DNA of 64,000 bases, from assembly GCA_001687465.1 (NCBI GenBank), contig LVLI01000202.1, positions 248,001-312,000 of the forward strand, in the 5' to 3' direction. The notes under the pieces were generated by a model that had not been told where the DNA came from, ran no database searches, and saw only the letters and a list, made by a program, of their open reading frames with translations. Shown here piece by piece: positions 12,301 through 20,739 of the stretch (positions within the stretch are counted from its first letter, which is position 1; every line of letters begins with the position of its first letter). Origin of the DNA: Halocafeteria seosinensis (taxonomy: Eukaryota; Sar; Bigyra; Bicosoecida). Both the position numbers and the translations under genes were made by a program.

Positions 12301-15300
12301 ATATCTTCCATCATTTCGCTGCGGCGGTTNCTTCGCTTCATCTCCTCGACTTTTCGATTATGCTCTCGGGCTGATACTGTGTCACGCGTAATCATGGACG
12401 ATCGCAATGCCTCTTCCTCGCGAGAGAAGTGTAACTGCTCCAAGAGGGGCTCTATCTGCGCCCATAGCCATGGAACCAAAAAACACTGGTGTGAGAGCTC
12501 TGAAGCAGAAACATATTGCATCCATAAAGATTGCCGGTGCCCAATGTGCTCTAGGCATTGGGCCTTATTCACGTGCCGTACAAGAGAATCAAGCTCTCCA
12601 GGGCTAAGCCACATGACATCCATGAAGGGTGGACGAGAAACAAATTTCCAGATAGTACTGGCTTCTGCGACGCACGAATCCACGTTTACAGGTGAAACGT
12701 CAAATGCTCGTAGCAACGAGTATATCAAAACCAACCAGTCAACCAATTCAATTTGAGTTAGGTCACCCACTTTATTCAAGAAAGCAGAGTGTAATAACAG
12801 CGCATACTGACTATTCGCGGTGTTCTCGCGGTACCGAATTTCTTCAAGTATCGACTGAAGCCGGCTAGAGCTCCTCATCGAGGCGGTGCGTCCAGTATTA
12901 GAGCAGCTAGCGATGGGGCTAACTCTCCAAATATCGTCGACAAAGCTGTCGTCGTTTGAAGAGTCTGCTCTCATTTGACTTACGTAACTCAGCCAGAACA
13001 GACTGGATACCAACATACTGCAAGGTAAACCGCCCACTACAGTCCGCTCTACGACGTTAAGATACGATATCCAAACCCCCAAATGCGTTTGTTTCACTGC
13101 GAAATTCTCTTTGTCATTTTGCTCGGAAGCAACACTACTATCAAAAGACTCATCCTCGCGCCGTGCGGCTGCATGTGTACTGTTGGTTCCTGTCTCGCCT
13201 ACGGAGCGAGACTCTGCTGACAAACTGACATCTAGTGCTGCCCTTCCCCCCTCTAGATTTCTGTAGCGGCTAGATACTCGCCTCTTTCTCCGCCGTTCGC
13301 TGACCTCCGTGATACTGCTATCCAAACCTTCTTCCTCTTCCCTAGGACCGTAGTCGTTCAGCGTTGTGGTAGGAGGAGGATGCCGAACAGACGCACTTTC
13401 CATCGTCCCGGTCACCTTCGTTAGAACCATAGATTTGCAAGTCTTAAAGCTCTTAACACTACGCAACCAGCTAGCGATGCAGTGACGTAATATCGGGTTA
13501 GTTGCAATTTTCGCAGTAACATACTCTTCCCCTGCTGACAGCCAAGGTACCCCGACCAACACCTGTGCCACCATTGCCATAACATTTCCCAGTACTGCAT
13601 AGAACAAACTCCACTTGACAAGATCATCAACAGCAACACTGTTGATAATATCCGGATCTGAAAGAAACGGGAACAGTTGTTCTGAGTTGTAGAACCCTGG
13701 TCCTAGAAGCACGTTCAAACTGCCCTCTTCATGCAGAGCAGGGACGACAATTGTAATCTTTTGAAAGGCACTCTCATCGATGGAAAAGAATTTTTCATCC
13801 TTATGACAGGATAGCACGTCTGCAAATGTGCAGCAGAATAACACGACAGAAATATCTTCTATTGAAAGGCGGGGCGTTGACGCTCCACCAAAGAAGAACT
13901 CCTCTAAAAGCGGTTTGATTTGTAATACGGGAGACCCACAGCCTCGAGTAAGCGTCCTCAGGGTCGGGCATTTCGAAGTACCGGTGTGAGACAACGTAGT
14001 TACAACGTACTTCATTAGTCTGGAAAACGATAGCACATCGTTTAGTCGCTGTATATGGTGAAACACTGTTGCAATAGTCCCAGGGGAACCAACAGGAAGT
14101 GTAGATTCCGATCCTAGTGCATTACCACGCATCGAGTTCGCCAAGTCAAAGCAGAAACAGATCACAGGGTCGCTACAGTCTTCCAAGTTGAGTTTACCAC
14201 AGTAAGATACGCTATTCGCGAATACAAGTACGATTCCAACTGAGTCCAAATAATGTGAGCCAATGTCACAAACATTCGACATTAATTGATGTAGCTTGGG
14301 GTCAGTCGCCGCTTTCTCTGACAGGTTTACAGACCTCATACTGTATTTAATTCGCCCTAAAACACCCTGTACAATATGTGACGCTGAACTGAAGTTTGTC
14401 GTTAGTGTAGTTGCTCTTTTCATGGTTCTACTACAAACTGTGATCAGTTTATGTACTGAGCCCGTACTCATGCCACCTACGGCTTTCCCAGCCTTCCCGT
14501 GACATTCGGCTGCGGATAATCCCAAGAGCAGATCAACTAAAGCCAACAATAGTTTGCAATGGAAAACTCTTGAATGATACTTCCCAAAACCCTCATCAGG
14601 TTCCCGCAAGTATTCTCGCTTATGTTGAAGAAACTCGTCCCAGATTGATGGTAGCAAAGACCCGGGAGAACGTTCTTGGGGGTCGCCGAGGTTAAATCCT
14701 GTTCTTCCTAGATTGAACATGGCAAGCAGAGCCTCCCGTAGGGAATCCGCTCGACGACGCTGAGTTTCCTGCTGTAGTCCACTCCACAGCGCAGAAGTTT
14801 CTTCTATGACTGAATCGCACAAGGAAATGATATTGTCAATCACTGCAGGTAGTGTGCTAAAAGCGACAGAAGTCATTGTCAGAGAAAAAGACGTGCTGCT
14901 CTGCTTCCTAGAGTTATCATTCACTTGTCCGTTAGTTCCTTGTCGCTGCTTGTTTTCTGTGTATCGATATGTTTGATTTGCAAGTGCAAGTAACAGATCT
15001 AACGACATGGATTCAGTGAAGTGTTCCAATTTACGGTTGAGCGACAGATGCTTAAGCAGATTCCAGCAAAACTCAACACGTTTGCCGTCTGGAGAAGGGG
15101 GTTCCGGTAGTTCAACCCTCAGAGCATGTTTTAGTAACAAAAACACAACGGACCGGCTGTACGAGCCCCCTATGTGTTCGTCGTTCTCGTTCATTCCTAA
15201 GAGCGCTTGCAGCGAATGACTCTCAAGTTTTTTTTGGAGAAGCGGTTCCACAGTCTCGGCTGCCCATGTCGATGCGTCTAAACCATTGACATGGCGCATT

Positions 15301-16040
15301 CGCAACTGGAACTCAATGCCACCTAAAATTGGGTCTAAATTTCTCGACTTATCGCTGGTTTGCCGAAGGGCAGTCTGCGGAAATAATCGGCACCGATTGA
15401 GGCAGTTGGTGCACAATACACCCTTTTGTAGACTTACTGAAGCAACTTCCAAGACGCGATCCTCACATGTTCCTTCCAGCTCGTCTTCTGCGTCCGCATC
15501 ACCACCATTTTTGGCACCCATGGTGTCGCCTTCCTCATTCCAAGGGTCTTCTGCGGTAGGAAACCTGAGTTTGCACAGTGCAGCGATGCATCGACACACT
15601 GCTTTCCGACTAAGTTCCTGAGGTTCGCTTCCTTTCTCCTCATCGCACTGCTTCATGATGCCATACAGTTTGTCAAAAGCATCTTTTGTGTGCCAAGGCT
15701 CCGACCACGTCTCTTCAACAAACTTGTGCATCCGGCTATAGAGACTACTCTCCTTATCACTGTTTACATGCTTAGTAATAGGGTATCTCCTTTCCAAGAT
15801 CTTGTCCAATTTACGCCCCATTTTCATCCATGGGCAGTCTCGACACTCCCATGAGTCCACTGAACCACCCTGAGCATCTAAATCATTGCTACCACTGTCT
15901 GAAGAGAGCCCTGGAGAGGGGTATAAACCACCAGTATCGTCAGCTTTGCGCTTTCGAGTATGCTGCTGTCCTGAGAGGGGAGGCGACGCTGGAGTACTGC
16001 TGCCAGCGGCGGCAGCAGCAACAGACGATGATGATGACAT
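9345..16040 (-). CDS. Giant intronless gene, 2,231-residue protein of unknown family
   Basis: One unbroken frame of 6.7 kb runs from ATG 16040 (MSSSSSVAAA) to TAG at 9345. The open frame extends 12 bases upstream only to a TTG. One base at 12330 is n, leaving one residue undefined. The N-terminal 80 residues are Ser/Ala/Pro-rich with a basic KRKADD patch that could be a nuclear signal. A WECRDCPW pair and, further on, C-x2-C-x3-C follow. The rest looks mostly alpha-helical with many Leu-rich amphipathic stretches, broken by acidic/Ser linkers, one with a basic RRRKRRVSSR cluster. I recognise no catalytic motif, membrane span or named domain. The size, helical build and low-complexity linkers would fit a scaffold such as a large Mediator-type or HEAT-like protein, but I could not align it with any. 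Lack of introns is striking beside intron-rich neighbours. Confidence 0.8.
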   Translation of the reverse strand: MSSSSSVAAAAAGSSTPASPPLSGQQHTRKRKADDTGGLYPSPGLSSDSGSNDLDAQGGSVDSWECRDCPWMKMGRKLDKILERRYPITKHVNSDKESSLYSRMHKFVEETWSEPWHTKDAFDKLYGIMKQCDEEKGSEPQELSRKAVCRCIAALCKLRFPTAEDPWNEEGDTMGAKNGGDADAEDELEGTCEDRVLEVASVSLQKGVLCTNCLNRCRLFPQTALRQTSDKSRNLDPILGGIEFQLRMRHVNGLDASTWAAETVEPLLQKKLESHSLQALLGMNENDEHIGGSYSRSVVFLLLKHALRVELPEPPSPDGKRVEFCWNLLKHLSLNRKLEHFTESMSLDLLLALANQTYRYTENKQRQGTNGQVNDNSRKQSSTSFSLTMTSVAFSTLPAVIDNIISLCDSVIEETSALWSGLQQETQRRRADSLREALLAMFNLGRTGFNLGDPQERSPGSLLPSIWDEFLQHKREYLREPDEGFGKYHSRVFHCKLLLALVDLLLGLSAAECHGKAGKAVGGMSTGSVHKLITVCSRTMKRATTLTTNFSSASHIVQGVLGRIKYSMRSVNLSEKAATDPKLHQLMSNVCDIGSHYLDSVGIVLVFANSVSYCGKLNLEDCSDPVICFCFDLANSMRGNALGSESTLPVGSPGTIATVFHHIQRLNDVLSFSRLMKYVVTTLSHTGTSKCPTLRTLTRGCGSPVLQIKPLLEEFFFGGASTPRLSIEDISVVLFCCTFADVLSCHKDEKFFSIDESAFQKITIVVPALHEEGSLNVLLGPGFYNSEQLFPFLSDPDIINSVAVDDLVKWSLFYAVLGNVMAMVAQVLVGVPWLSAGEEYVTAKIATNPILRHCIASWLRSVKSFKTCKSMVLTKVTGTMESASVRHPPPTTTLNDYGPREEEEGLDSSITEVSERRRKRRVSSRYRNLEGGRAALDVSLSAESRSVGETGTNSTHAAARREDESFDSSVASEQNDKENFAVKQTHLGVWISYLNVVERTVVGGLPCSMLVSSLFWLSYVSQMRADSSNDDSFVDDIWRVSPIASCSNTGRTASMRSSSRLQSILEEIRYRENTANSQYALLLHSAFLNKVGDLTQIELVDWLVLIYSLLRAFDVSPVNVDSCVAEASTIWKFVSRPPFMDVMWLSPGELDSLVRHVNKAQCLEHIGHRQSLWMQYVSASELSHQCFLVPWLWAQIEPLLEQLHFSREEEALRSSMITRDTVSAREHNRKVEEMKRXNRRSEMMEDIELARKQGQGYASDHIVQDNGTTFGSAEERQENGGTSPRVIEALLLAQCKIIQHCFQCIRITAATKAELVEYSLDSRSLSGTEDSHCQPLLHSLASMTEAMQTKTDSARKLFEKYVIEYHRNPGGNSFTNGEPPKSTDGDVITSSTSLFTDPERSHARWCFGMNRGSSASKSLDSCTLLEANSFNESRPVAADAEVIGLSSDSSVANTEVPLIKPKTTYAQVGKSMEQQMREASSKRCGDEGSENRDELVISSMNPLSFWCAFLLENPSYVSQLVENSANTEASSASDKFVTVLEDLLRVIATFPVNHSHACLAVVDVLSALRITAEDCLQDAQKVDKILASTLFHLAGSPLAVSLDRPFRISDKLERTYDLRLENLPFLPCDVGAAGSFRSQQRCVVESVLHSPYREDSFDPATEDQQVGISGKLPSVDPLWINAIRTPTSRFVWQHREVSWLGFFVPPVLPVSLQHKLSFPGGDVLLQPWANGFLTRATGNFITTGILSTCDSTVPSLPRNTVSTVAPQFFYNGCVGKQLIGHEEWLRRRNVRTRVYTGDVVQWSIRSSFTPGDFDLWPVKYALYSSLSLVGTSAQLISTVSVAHALAVALNRRIWQERSPLQLPQEGQASTFRNGISVATLQDVHAISSCLDLGGSEIALFHWCSSLESWETQMEMLLKVAWTILLNVDLFVQPNQTAIDEIILNTILGIGTASNSCLGLMLKHGLHSPLASGSTDNSDQGLLHAFQNERFVQVRRALSLLQLLYSMAFSHAVCEDCADSKFGDTVVQLTEKNVEVLVSIFQEFKNAPKDTVVSVEEMQRMVMQNLDLIDLIGDLSEEGAKEHSKWHSFEPDRLSSLGNHAEKIGDQIINMAGSEQIIENAPTDCEVPSWQELCCIPTYYTEESDLAEVSSTLPALSQEAIPELGGSLADKNDIIGNRLHCLKWRRLLAFPNIFDPWKEGEAIHREIAHAQVNHYALSVCETPLGRILIPLL

Positions 16041-16606
16041 AATGTCTATCAAGAAACAACCTATGATCTAACGACACAGCTTCCCGAGATATCACTCCCT
16101 AAAGGAAGGCGACAAACGCACTTGTGAAGCAAATCGATTCCATCCGATGATGATTTTTGATGTCTGTATTGCTCTGAATTGATCCCGCGAAAGCGAATTG
16201 AGGCTCGTAGAGACGCTAGATTGATCTATCATCTAATATTGAGTGAAGAAGAACGTAACGTATGGGGTCCATATAATATGCATCCACTCCTTGAGAGTAC
16301 TGTACACCACGTTGCAGTGAAGGAAGTATAATATACAAAGCCCGTACTATGCAAGTGGATACAGTTGGATGTATCTTGTTTGTTCTCCTTGCTTCTAAAA
16401 GTCACTTCTTCTATGATCATCCTTCGTTTGAGCGCAGCAGGGAACATCGCGTGTAGTAGGTCAGCTGGCAATTTTTGAACCGGCATTCGACGTTGTTGGT
16501 GTCTTTCTTTGAGTGCCAACTTTAGGTCAGGTTGGGGTGGATTGCCGGTGGATGCTACCAAGTAGGGCACTTTGCGAGCGAATAACAACTGCCGCCTGCG
16601 ACCGAC
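16041..16606. other. Intergenic, no gene seen
   Basis: This is upstream of the giant minus-strand gene and runs into the first decayed tetraspan copy. Apart from a faint, unalignable hint of the tetraspan gene's coding sequence close to 16570, nothing can be assigned. Confidence 0.3.
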
Positions 16607-16849
16607 TTTCGAAAGCCAATTGCTTGTACCGGTATTGCTGCAGCGGTATGTTACTTCATGTCGTTTCTGGCTTGGATTGAGGTTGACAAGGATATAGAGG
16701 AATCTGATGGAGGATTTTCTGGGGCATTCATTTTTTTGAGTGCTCTGTTTACTGCTGTGATCGGTCTTATCACGTATGTTGATCCTGCACCATCCTGGGT
16801 TTGGACGGATGCAGCCGGATTTAGAGAAGGGGGAACCTTCCCCGCTTGA
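16607..16849 (+). pseudogene. Decayed partial copy of the tetraspan gene (copy A)
   Basis: Translation from TTT at 16607 gives a stretch matching the last third of the intact tetraspan protein encoded at 18677-19705. Both share FRK, then SDGGFS, a FLSALF-type helix and YVDP. Base identity over 16655-16785 is high by eye and the frame is open there, so the third and fourth membrane helices are still readable. After YVDP the two diverge and the frame ends at 16849. The first two helices and the upstream exons are missing, and part of the segment after FRK is deleted. It is best read as a truncated duplicate; a short expressed two-helix protein cannot be excluded. Confidence 0.65.
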
Positions 16850-17238
16850 AGCGTAGCCAAATATTATCCACCAAAAATGTATATCTCATCACAAGGAGTT
16901 TGTGCTATTTGGTAATATACGTAGTGAGGAACATGTATAGGTAAATTCCGCGCCGAAACACTACCGTCTTTAGCAGTGATTAAGGAGTATGATTTCGGAA
17001 TGGAGCAACAACGATTGTATGAAAAATGACAAGGGTTCAGAGGATCAGTCTTCCCGCATGAAACTGGCCATGCCCCTTGTGGGCAGAGCGGTGGAGGACT
17101 TGTTTTCTAAAACTTTTCCTTCGCCGAGGGTTGCACCACTACGAGGGTTATCTACGACGGTTGTACCGTGCTTATACTGTAGTGCCTAACCGCCGGGCAA
17201 CATGAAAACCACGAACCCAGTGTATCGACAAGCTTCCG

Positions 17239-17345
17239 GAATTTCGCAAGTCTGAGTTCTACCACTGTGATTTGGGTTGCATTTCCGATTCCGATGAAGG
17301 GTTTTCGTGGGCATTGTAGGCGTTCGTGCTTTTATGCGATACGTC
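17239..17345 (+). pseudogene. Second decayed tetraspan fragment (copy B)
   Basis: Starting at 17239 the plus strand reads EFRKSEFYHCDLGC and then SDSDEGFSWAL before a TAG at 17317. The intact gene has LKFRKSAYYTVVCV and, about 20 residues later, DDSDGGFSWAF. Copy B has therefore lost the third membrane helix by an internal deletion and carries a stop in the fourth. Beyond the stop the similarity fades. It is too short and broken to be functional. Confidence 0.6.
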
Positions 17346-17611
17346 ATTGCGCATATCCATTGTATAATTATCGAGGTCGACGAGCTCAAATATGATCAAA
17401 TACACCATTATCTATACTGACAAAAATAATGGCCGTTAAAGTTCGCACGCAGATTTCAAATCTGATTGTCAAAGATCAAGCTGCTTATACATTGCCTATT
17501 GAGTACATACACTACTGCTCTCTGGCATAACATTTGACCTAAACGTAAGCATCCTTATGCCGTGTGTTTCCGTGACAGCTAGAACGTTACAGTAGACGTA
17601 ATGGGTCGAAA

Positions 17612-18330
17612 ATGGAGCGCGTTGACGTTGCAACTTGCAACGACCCTCCACCGCTCGAGGAGGGCAATTTCTGTCGAGTTCCTTCGCTACCGCCATTCGA
17701 AGAGACGATTTTGAGGATGAGCTACCACCACATGAAGAGACGGTAGACATCGAGGCAGCTCCTGAAGGTTGTTGTGGAGAGCCAGCAACCACCTCAATCT
17801 CCAGTGCTCCTCTGGAAGTAGTCAGTGGTGGTGTACATGTATCTCCTTACCCCTTCTCAATCGGCCAGTGCTCCTTCTCGCCCTTTCAGAAATCAAATTC
17901 CCCCTTTCCAATCTTTCAAAAGTTCCACGGTCCCTTCTCAATTTTCTAGTACACGTTCTCACTCTTCCAGAAGTTCCAGGGTCCCATCTCAACCTTCTAC
18001 AGTACCGTAACATTTGTGTGTGTGTACTGTAAGTCCCCAGTCGTCAAGGAGTTACAGCGTACCTATTTTCCAGTCCTCGAGTACTTCTCAATCTTCCAGA
18101 AGTCCCAGTGTGCCTTTCCAATCTACCAGAAGTTCCAGGGCTACGTTTCAGTTCCCTCTCAATCTTCTCTACCCGCTTCTCAACCGGCCAGTGCTCTTCC
18201 TCGACCTTTTCGTCCCCATTCCCAAACGCCTAGCGCTCCTCAATCTTCCACTACCCCTCCTCAATGTCAATCATGTACGCACACGACTTGGATTATACGT
18301 TCTATTCTTAGAAAACATATTAAGTCTTCG
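17612..18330 (+). pseudogene. Broken Ser/Pro-rich repeat gene
   Basis: An open frame starts at ATG 17612 (MERVDVATCNDPPPLEEGN). It is interrupted at about 17690-17745 by an imperfect 35-bp duplication (LPPFEET then LPPHEET in two frames), which shifts the reading frame. From 17825 a Ser/Pro-rich frame begins with repeats of the type SQSSRSxSVP. It meets TAA at 18008, a GTGTGTGT run, resumes in the same frame with SPQSSRSYSVP, and changes frame again near 18150. The block SQSASAPSRPF (17850-17885) recurs as SQPASALPRPF about 320 bp on. Such Ser/Pro repeats are typical of extracellular or surface low-complexity proteins. The breaks could in part be unrecognised introns, but no good GT-AG pair repairs them all. 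Confidence 0.5.
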
Positions 18331-18344
18331 ATGTTCGGCTTCCC

Positions 18345-18462
18345 TAAACCTTCCCCATGGGGATTGGGGATGGTCCCGGGGGCTTCCCCATTCCCAGTTG
18401 GGGATCTGTTTTTGGTTTTTTTTTTTTCGGTCCCAACAGCCCTGGTCCCAACAGCCCACTTG
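18345..18462. repeat. G-rich imperfect hairpin, poly-T run and 15-bp direct repeat
   Basis: Around 18352-18405, TTCCCCATGGGGATTGGGGA is followed by a near-complementary TCCCCATTCCC segment, able to fold into a G/C-rich hairpin. A pyrimidine run containing more than ten T follows (18416-18428). Directly after it a 15-bp unit (GGTCCCAACAGCCC plus one base) occurs twice in tandem. The cluster lies between the broken repeat gene and the intact tetraspan gene. A relic of a mobile element or a replication-slippage product is possible; neither can be shown. Confidence 0.4.
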
Positions 18463-18676
18463 ACTTCAAGCGTTTAGCATTCTACGCGCACACGGCCTAC
18501 CAGTCAGTGTAGCACCCACCAGTGACTGGAATACCGTCTGATTCGATAGCATTGGCATATCTTGATTATGCTCGTTTCATCCTGTGGAAGGTTACTAGTT
18601 CTCTTTGTTCAGAGCCGACTCTTGTTAGCGAACTTCATTGGACATCGACCACTCGCCTGCGAAGAACACCGGGAAG

Positions 18677-19705
18677 ATGAACAACCAAGTGATGAAGATA
18701 GGAGGTAAGACGACCGTCGGACGACACGTTTAACGAAGAAAACTGTCCAATGGCCGTGCTAAGTGATGATGTTCAACTACTTATCGTTGTTTCACCCCAG
18801 CGAGAACATAGCCTACGTTAGCCATCAACCGTTAAGAATGTGCTTAGCGGCGGTACTGTACAGCCATGCCAGTTGATGCAACCATGGGCTTCTGTTTGAG
18901 AATCTCATATCCCCTGATCCTTGAGCTTGGATTTATGTTGTTGCAAATTTTGCAGAATATCTCCTACTCGCACTCGCATTCGTATTCCCCATTGTCTCCG
19001 TCGCGACTGATGAATGGACCGTACTCGATGGAACAAGCTACGGGCAAGATGTTGTTACTGTAAGTTTTGAGAGCGGTAGGTAGCACATCGTACTACTTCC
19101 GGGTACGGACATGCTCCCTGCAGAATTTTGGGGCTTTTGAGACTTGTCGGTCGTCAGCGTCCGAATGTGAGGACACGGGTATGTATGACTCTTATACATA
19201 TGTAGAATTTACATCGATGCGAGTTCGTTCGGGACCTTGCTTTTTTTGTGCAGAAGACGTAAACGGCATTGACAGTGATGCTGTTAAAGCTACTCAAGCG
19301 TTTGCCATAATCGGTTTACTCATTACGATACCGGTGGTCGTTATCTGCTTGCTTTGCGACCTGAAGAGTGTCATGCCATCTTCGCTCTCCCAGTTCATCA
19401 ACAATCTGCTAAAATTTCGCAAATCTGCCTACTACACTGTTGTTTGTGTTGCGGGAGCTATAAGTTTCTTCCTGTCGTTTATGACCTGGATTGCTGTTGA
19501 CCAGGATGTAGATGACTCCGATGGAGGATTTTCTTGGGCGTTTATGTTTCTGAGTGCTCTGTTCGTTGCGGTTCTCGGCTTCATCAGGTACGTTGATCCT
19601 TCGGAAGCTATACCACAAGTGGGTAAGGAAGATTCCGAAGGAGCAGCTGCTCCTAGACAACCCGCTAACCAGCAAACTGTTGAAGTGGAGAAGTCGGAAT
19701 CATAA
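18677..19705 (+). CDS. Four-helix (claudin/SUR7-like) membrane protein
   Basis: Exons 18677-18704, 18956-19059, 19124-19178 and 19254-19705 give 212 residues. The first exon codes only MNNQVMKIG. Helix 1 is a Leu/Ala-rich stretch YLLLALAFVFPIVSV, followed by a loop with W and two Cys pairs (ETCRSSASEC). Helix 2 follows AVKATQAFAIIG, helix 3 follows FRKSAYYTV, and helix 4 is AFMFLSALFVAVLGF; the tail is Glu/Gln/Ala-rich. Four spans with a Cys-bearing first loop recall claudin-, SUR7- and PMP22-type proteins, which organise plasma-membrane domains or contacts, but no family signature is clear. The first intron (251 nt) is long for this genome. Two decayed relatives lie 1.5-2 kb upstream, so the gene belongs to a local duplication. 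Confidence 0.75.
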
Positions 19706-20739
19706 AGCTCAGGCTCAGATCACAATCTGGTAAGAACAACTCTGACCTACACAGTTTTGAAGCGTAGTCGCAGTAAACGTTTGGTCGGGTAACGAGGTAT
19801 TAAAAACGAACATTTCACCTCGAAATCAGTAACCAGTTAGTCTTCTGTAATCGTGTCAACTATTGAAGGCATCTCGCTGCGCAAGCTACCATGCCTGTAA
19901 TACTGGGCTGAGTCTCTCGGCATTACAATTTGTATTGCAGCGTACACGGTTTAGATGTTGCTGCACCGTGTAAAGGGTACTACCACCTGTACTATGCTGG
20001 ATGTGGTTGGTGCATTGCACTGAACTTCCAGTTTGTCCAGTGTCAGCAAAGAGCAGAGGGTACAAAGCGTGATGAAACGTCGTACAGTCATAGGGCTAAC
20101 ATCCAGCTGCCGGTGGGCCATCAGTCACATCTTCGTCGTCATAGGGTGTAGGGTGTCGCTTGAGTTCTCTAGAAGCATGCGCATGGGGCAGGACAGGAAT
20201 CTACGAACCCTACTTTGAATGATGGTTTACTAATTCTGTGGTTTCAGTGTATGCGAATGTTGGCTCATTGCTTTGCTATTATCCCGTTCGCGATTGAGGT
20301 GACGGGAGTCTTGGGGGAAGACGCAATCAAGTTCCTCAAGAGAATTGACAGGAAAGATTGGGCCTTCCGGTACTCAGGTTGCTAATAGCTAATACTAGAT
20401 TTTGGTATTTGTGGTATTGCTTCCGTTAAGCTGTATAGCCAAGTGACTACAATGTACTGGATGTTGGTTAATGTGTATCCATTCTATGCAGCTGCGTATA
20501 GCCAAGTGGGTGAACTCTTTTGCTGATGATGCAGGAAGAAGCACCTTCCGGGAGTGATTTAAGTGTGTATGTTAGTAAGCTCAGCGAACTAGAGAATGCA
20601 CTTATACCGGTGGTGCTATACTGATCGTCATACTATGGGCTGTACTCAACAGTGAGGGCTTTTGCGGTTATACTCAAAACTTAACGGTTTGACTTTCAGG
20701 TCGTATTCCACGGAACATTCAAAAATTCGGCTATGTAGT
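19706..20739. other. Gene-poor stretch with a possible mobile-element remnant
   Basis: No complete gene is seen between the tetraspan gene and the unknown minus-strand gene. A 44-codon plus frame (20251-20385), preceded by a TTTCAG acceptor-like site, contains VTGVLGEDAIKFLKRI. This recalls the tail peptides seen at the end of some reverse-transcriptase open frames, but it is too short to classify. The rest is unassigned. Confidence 0.3.

Noticed and set aside
9345-16040. Assignment of the giant protein as MED12 or as a UBR-type ubiquitin ligase
   Set aside because: The Cys pairs do not follow the UBR-box pattern, no RING or HECT end is present, and no MED12 signature could be aligned.
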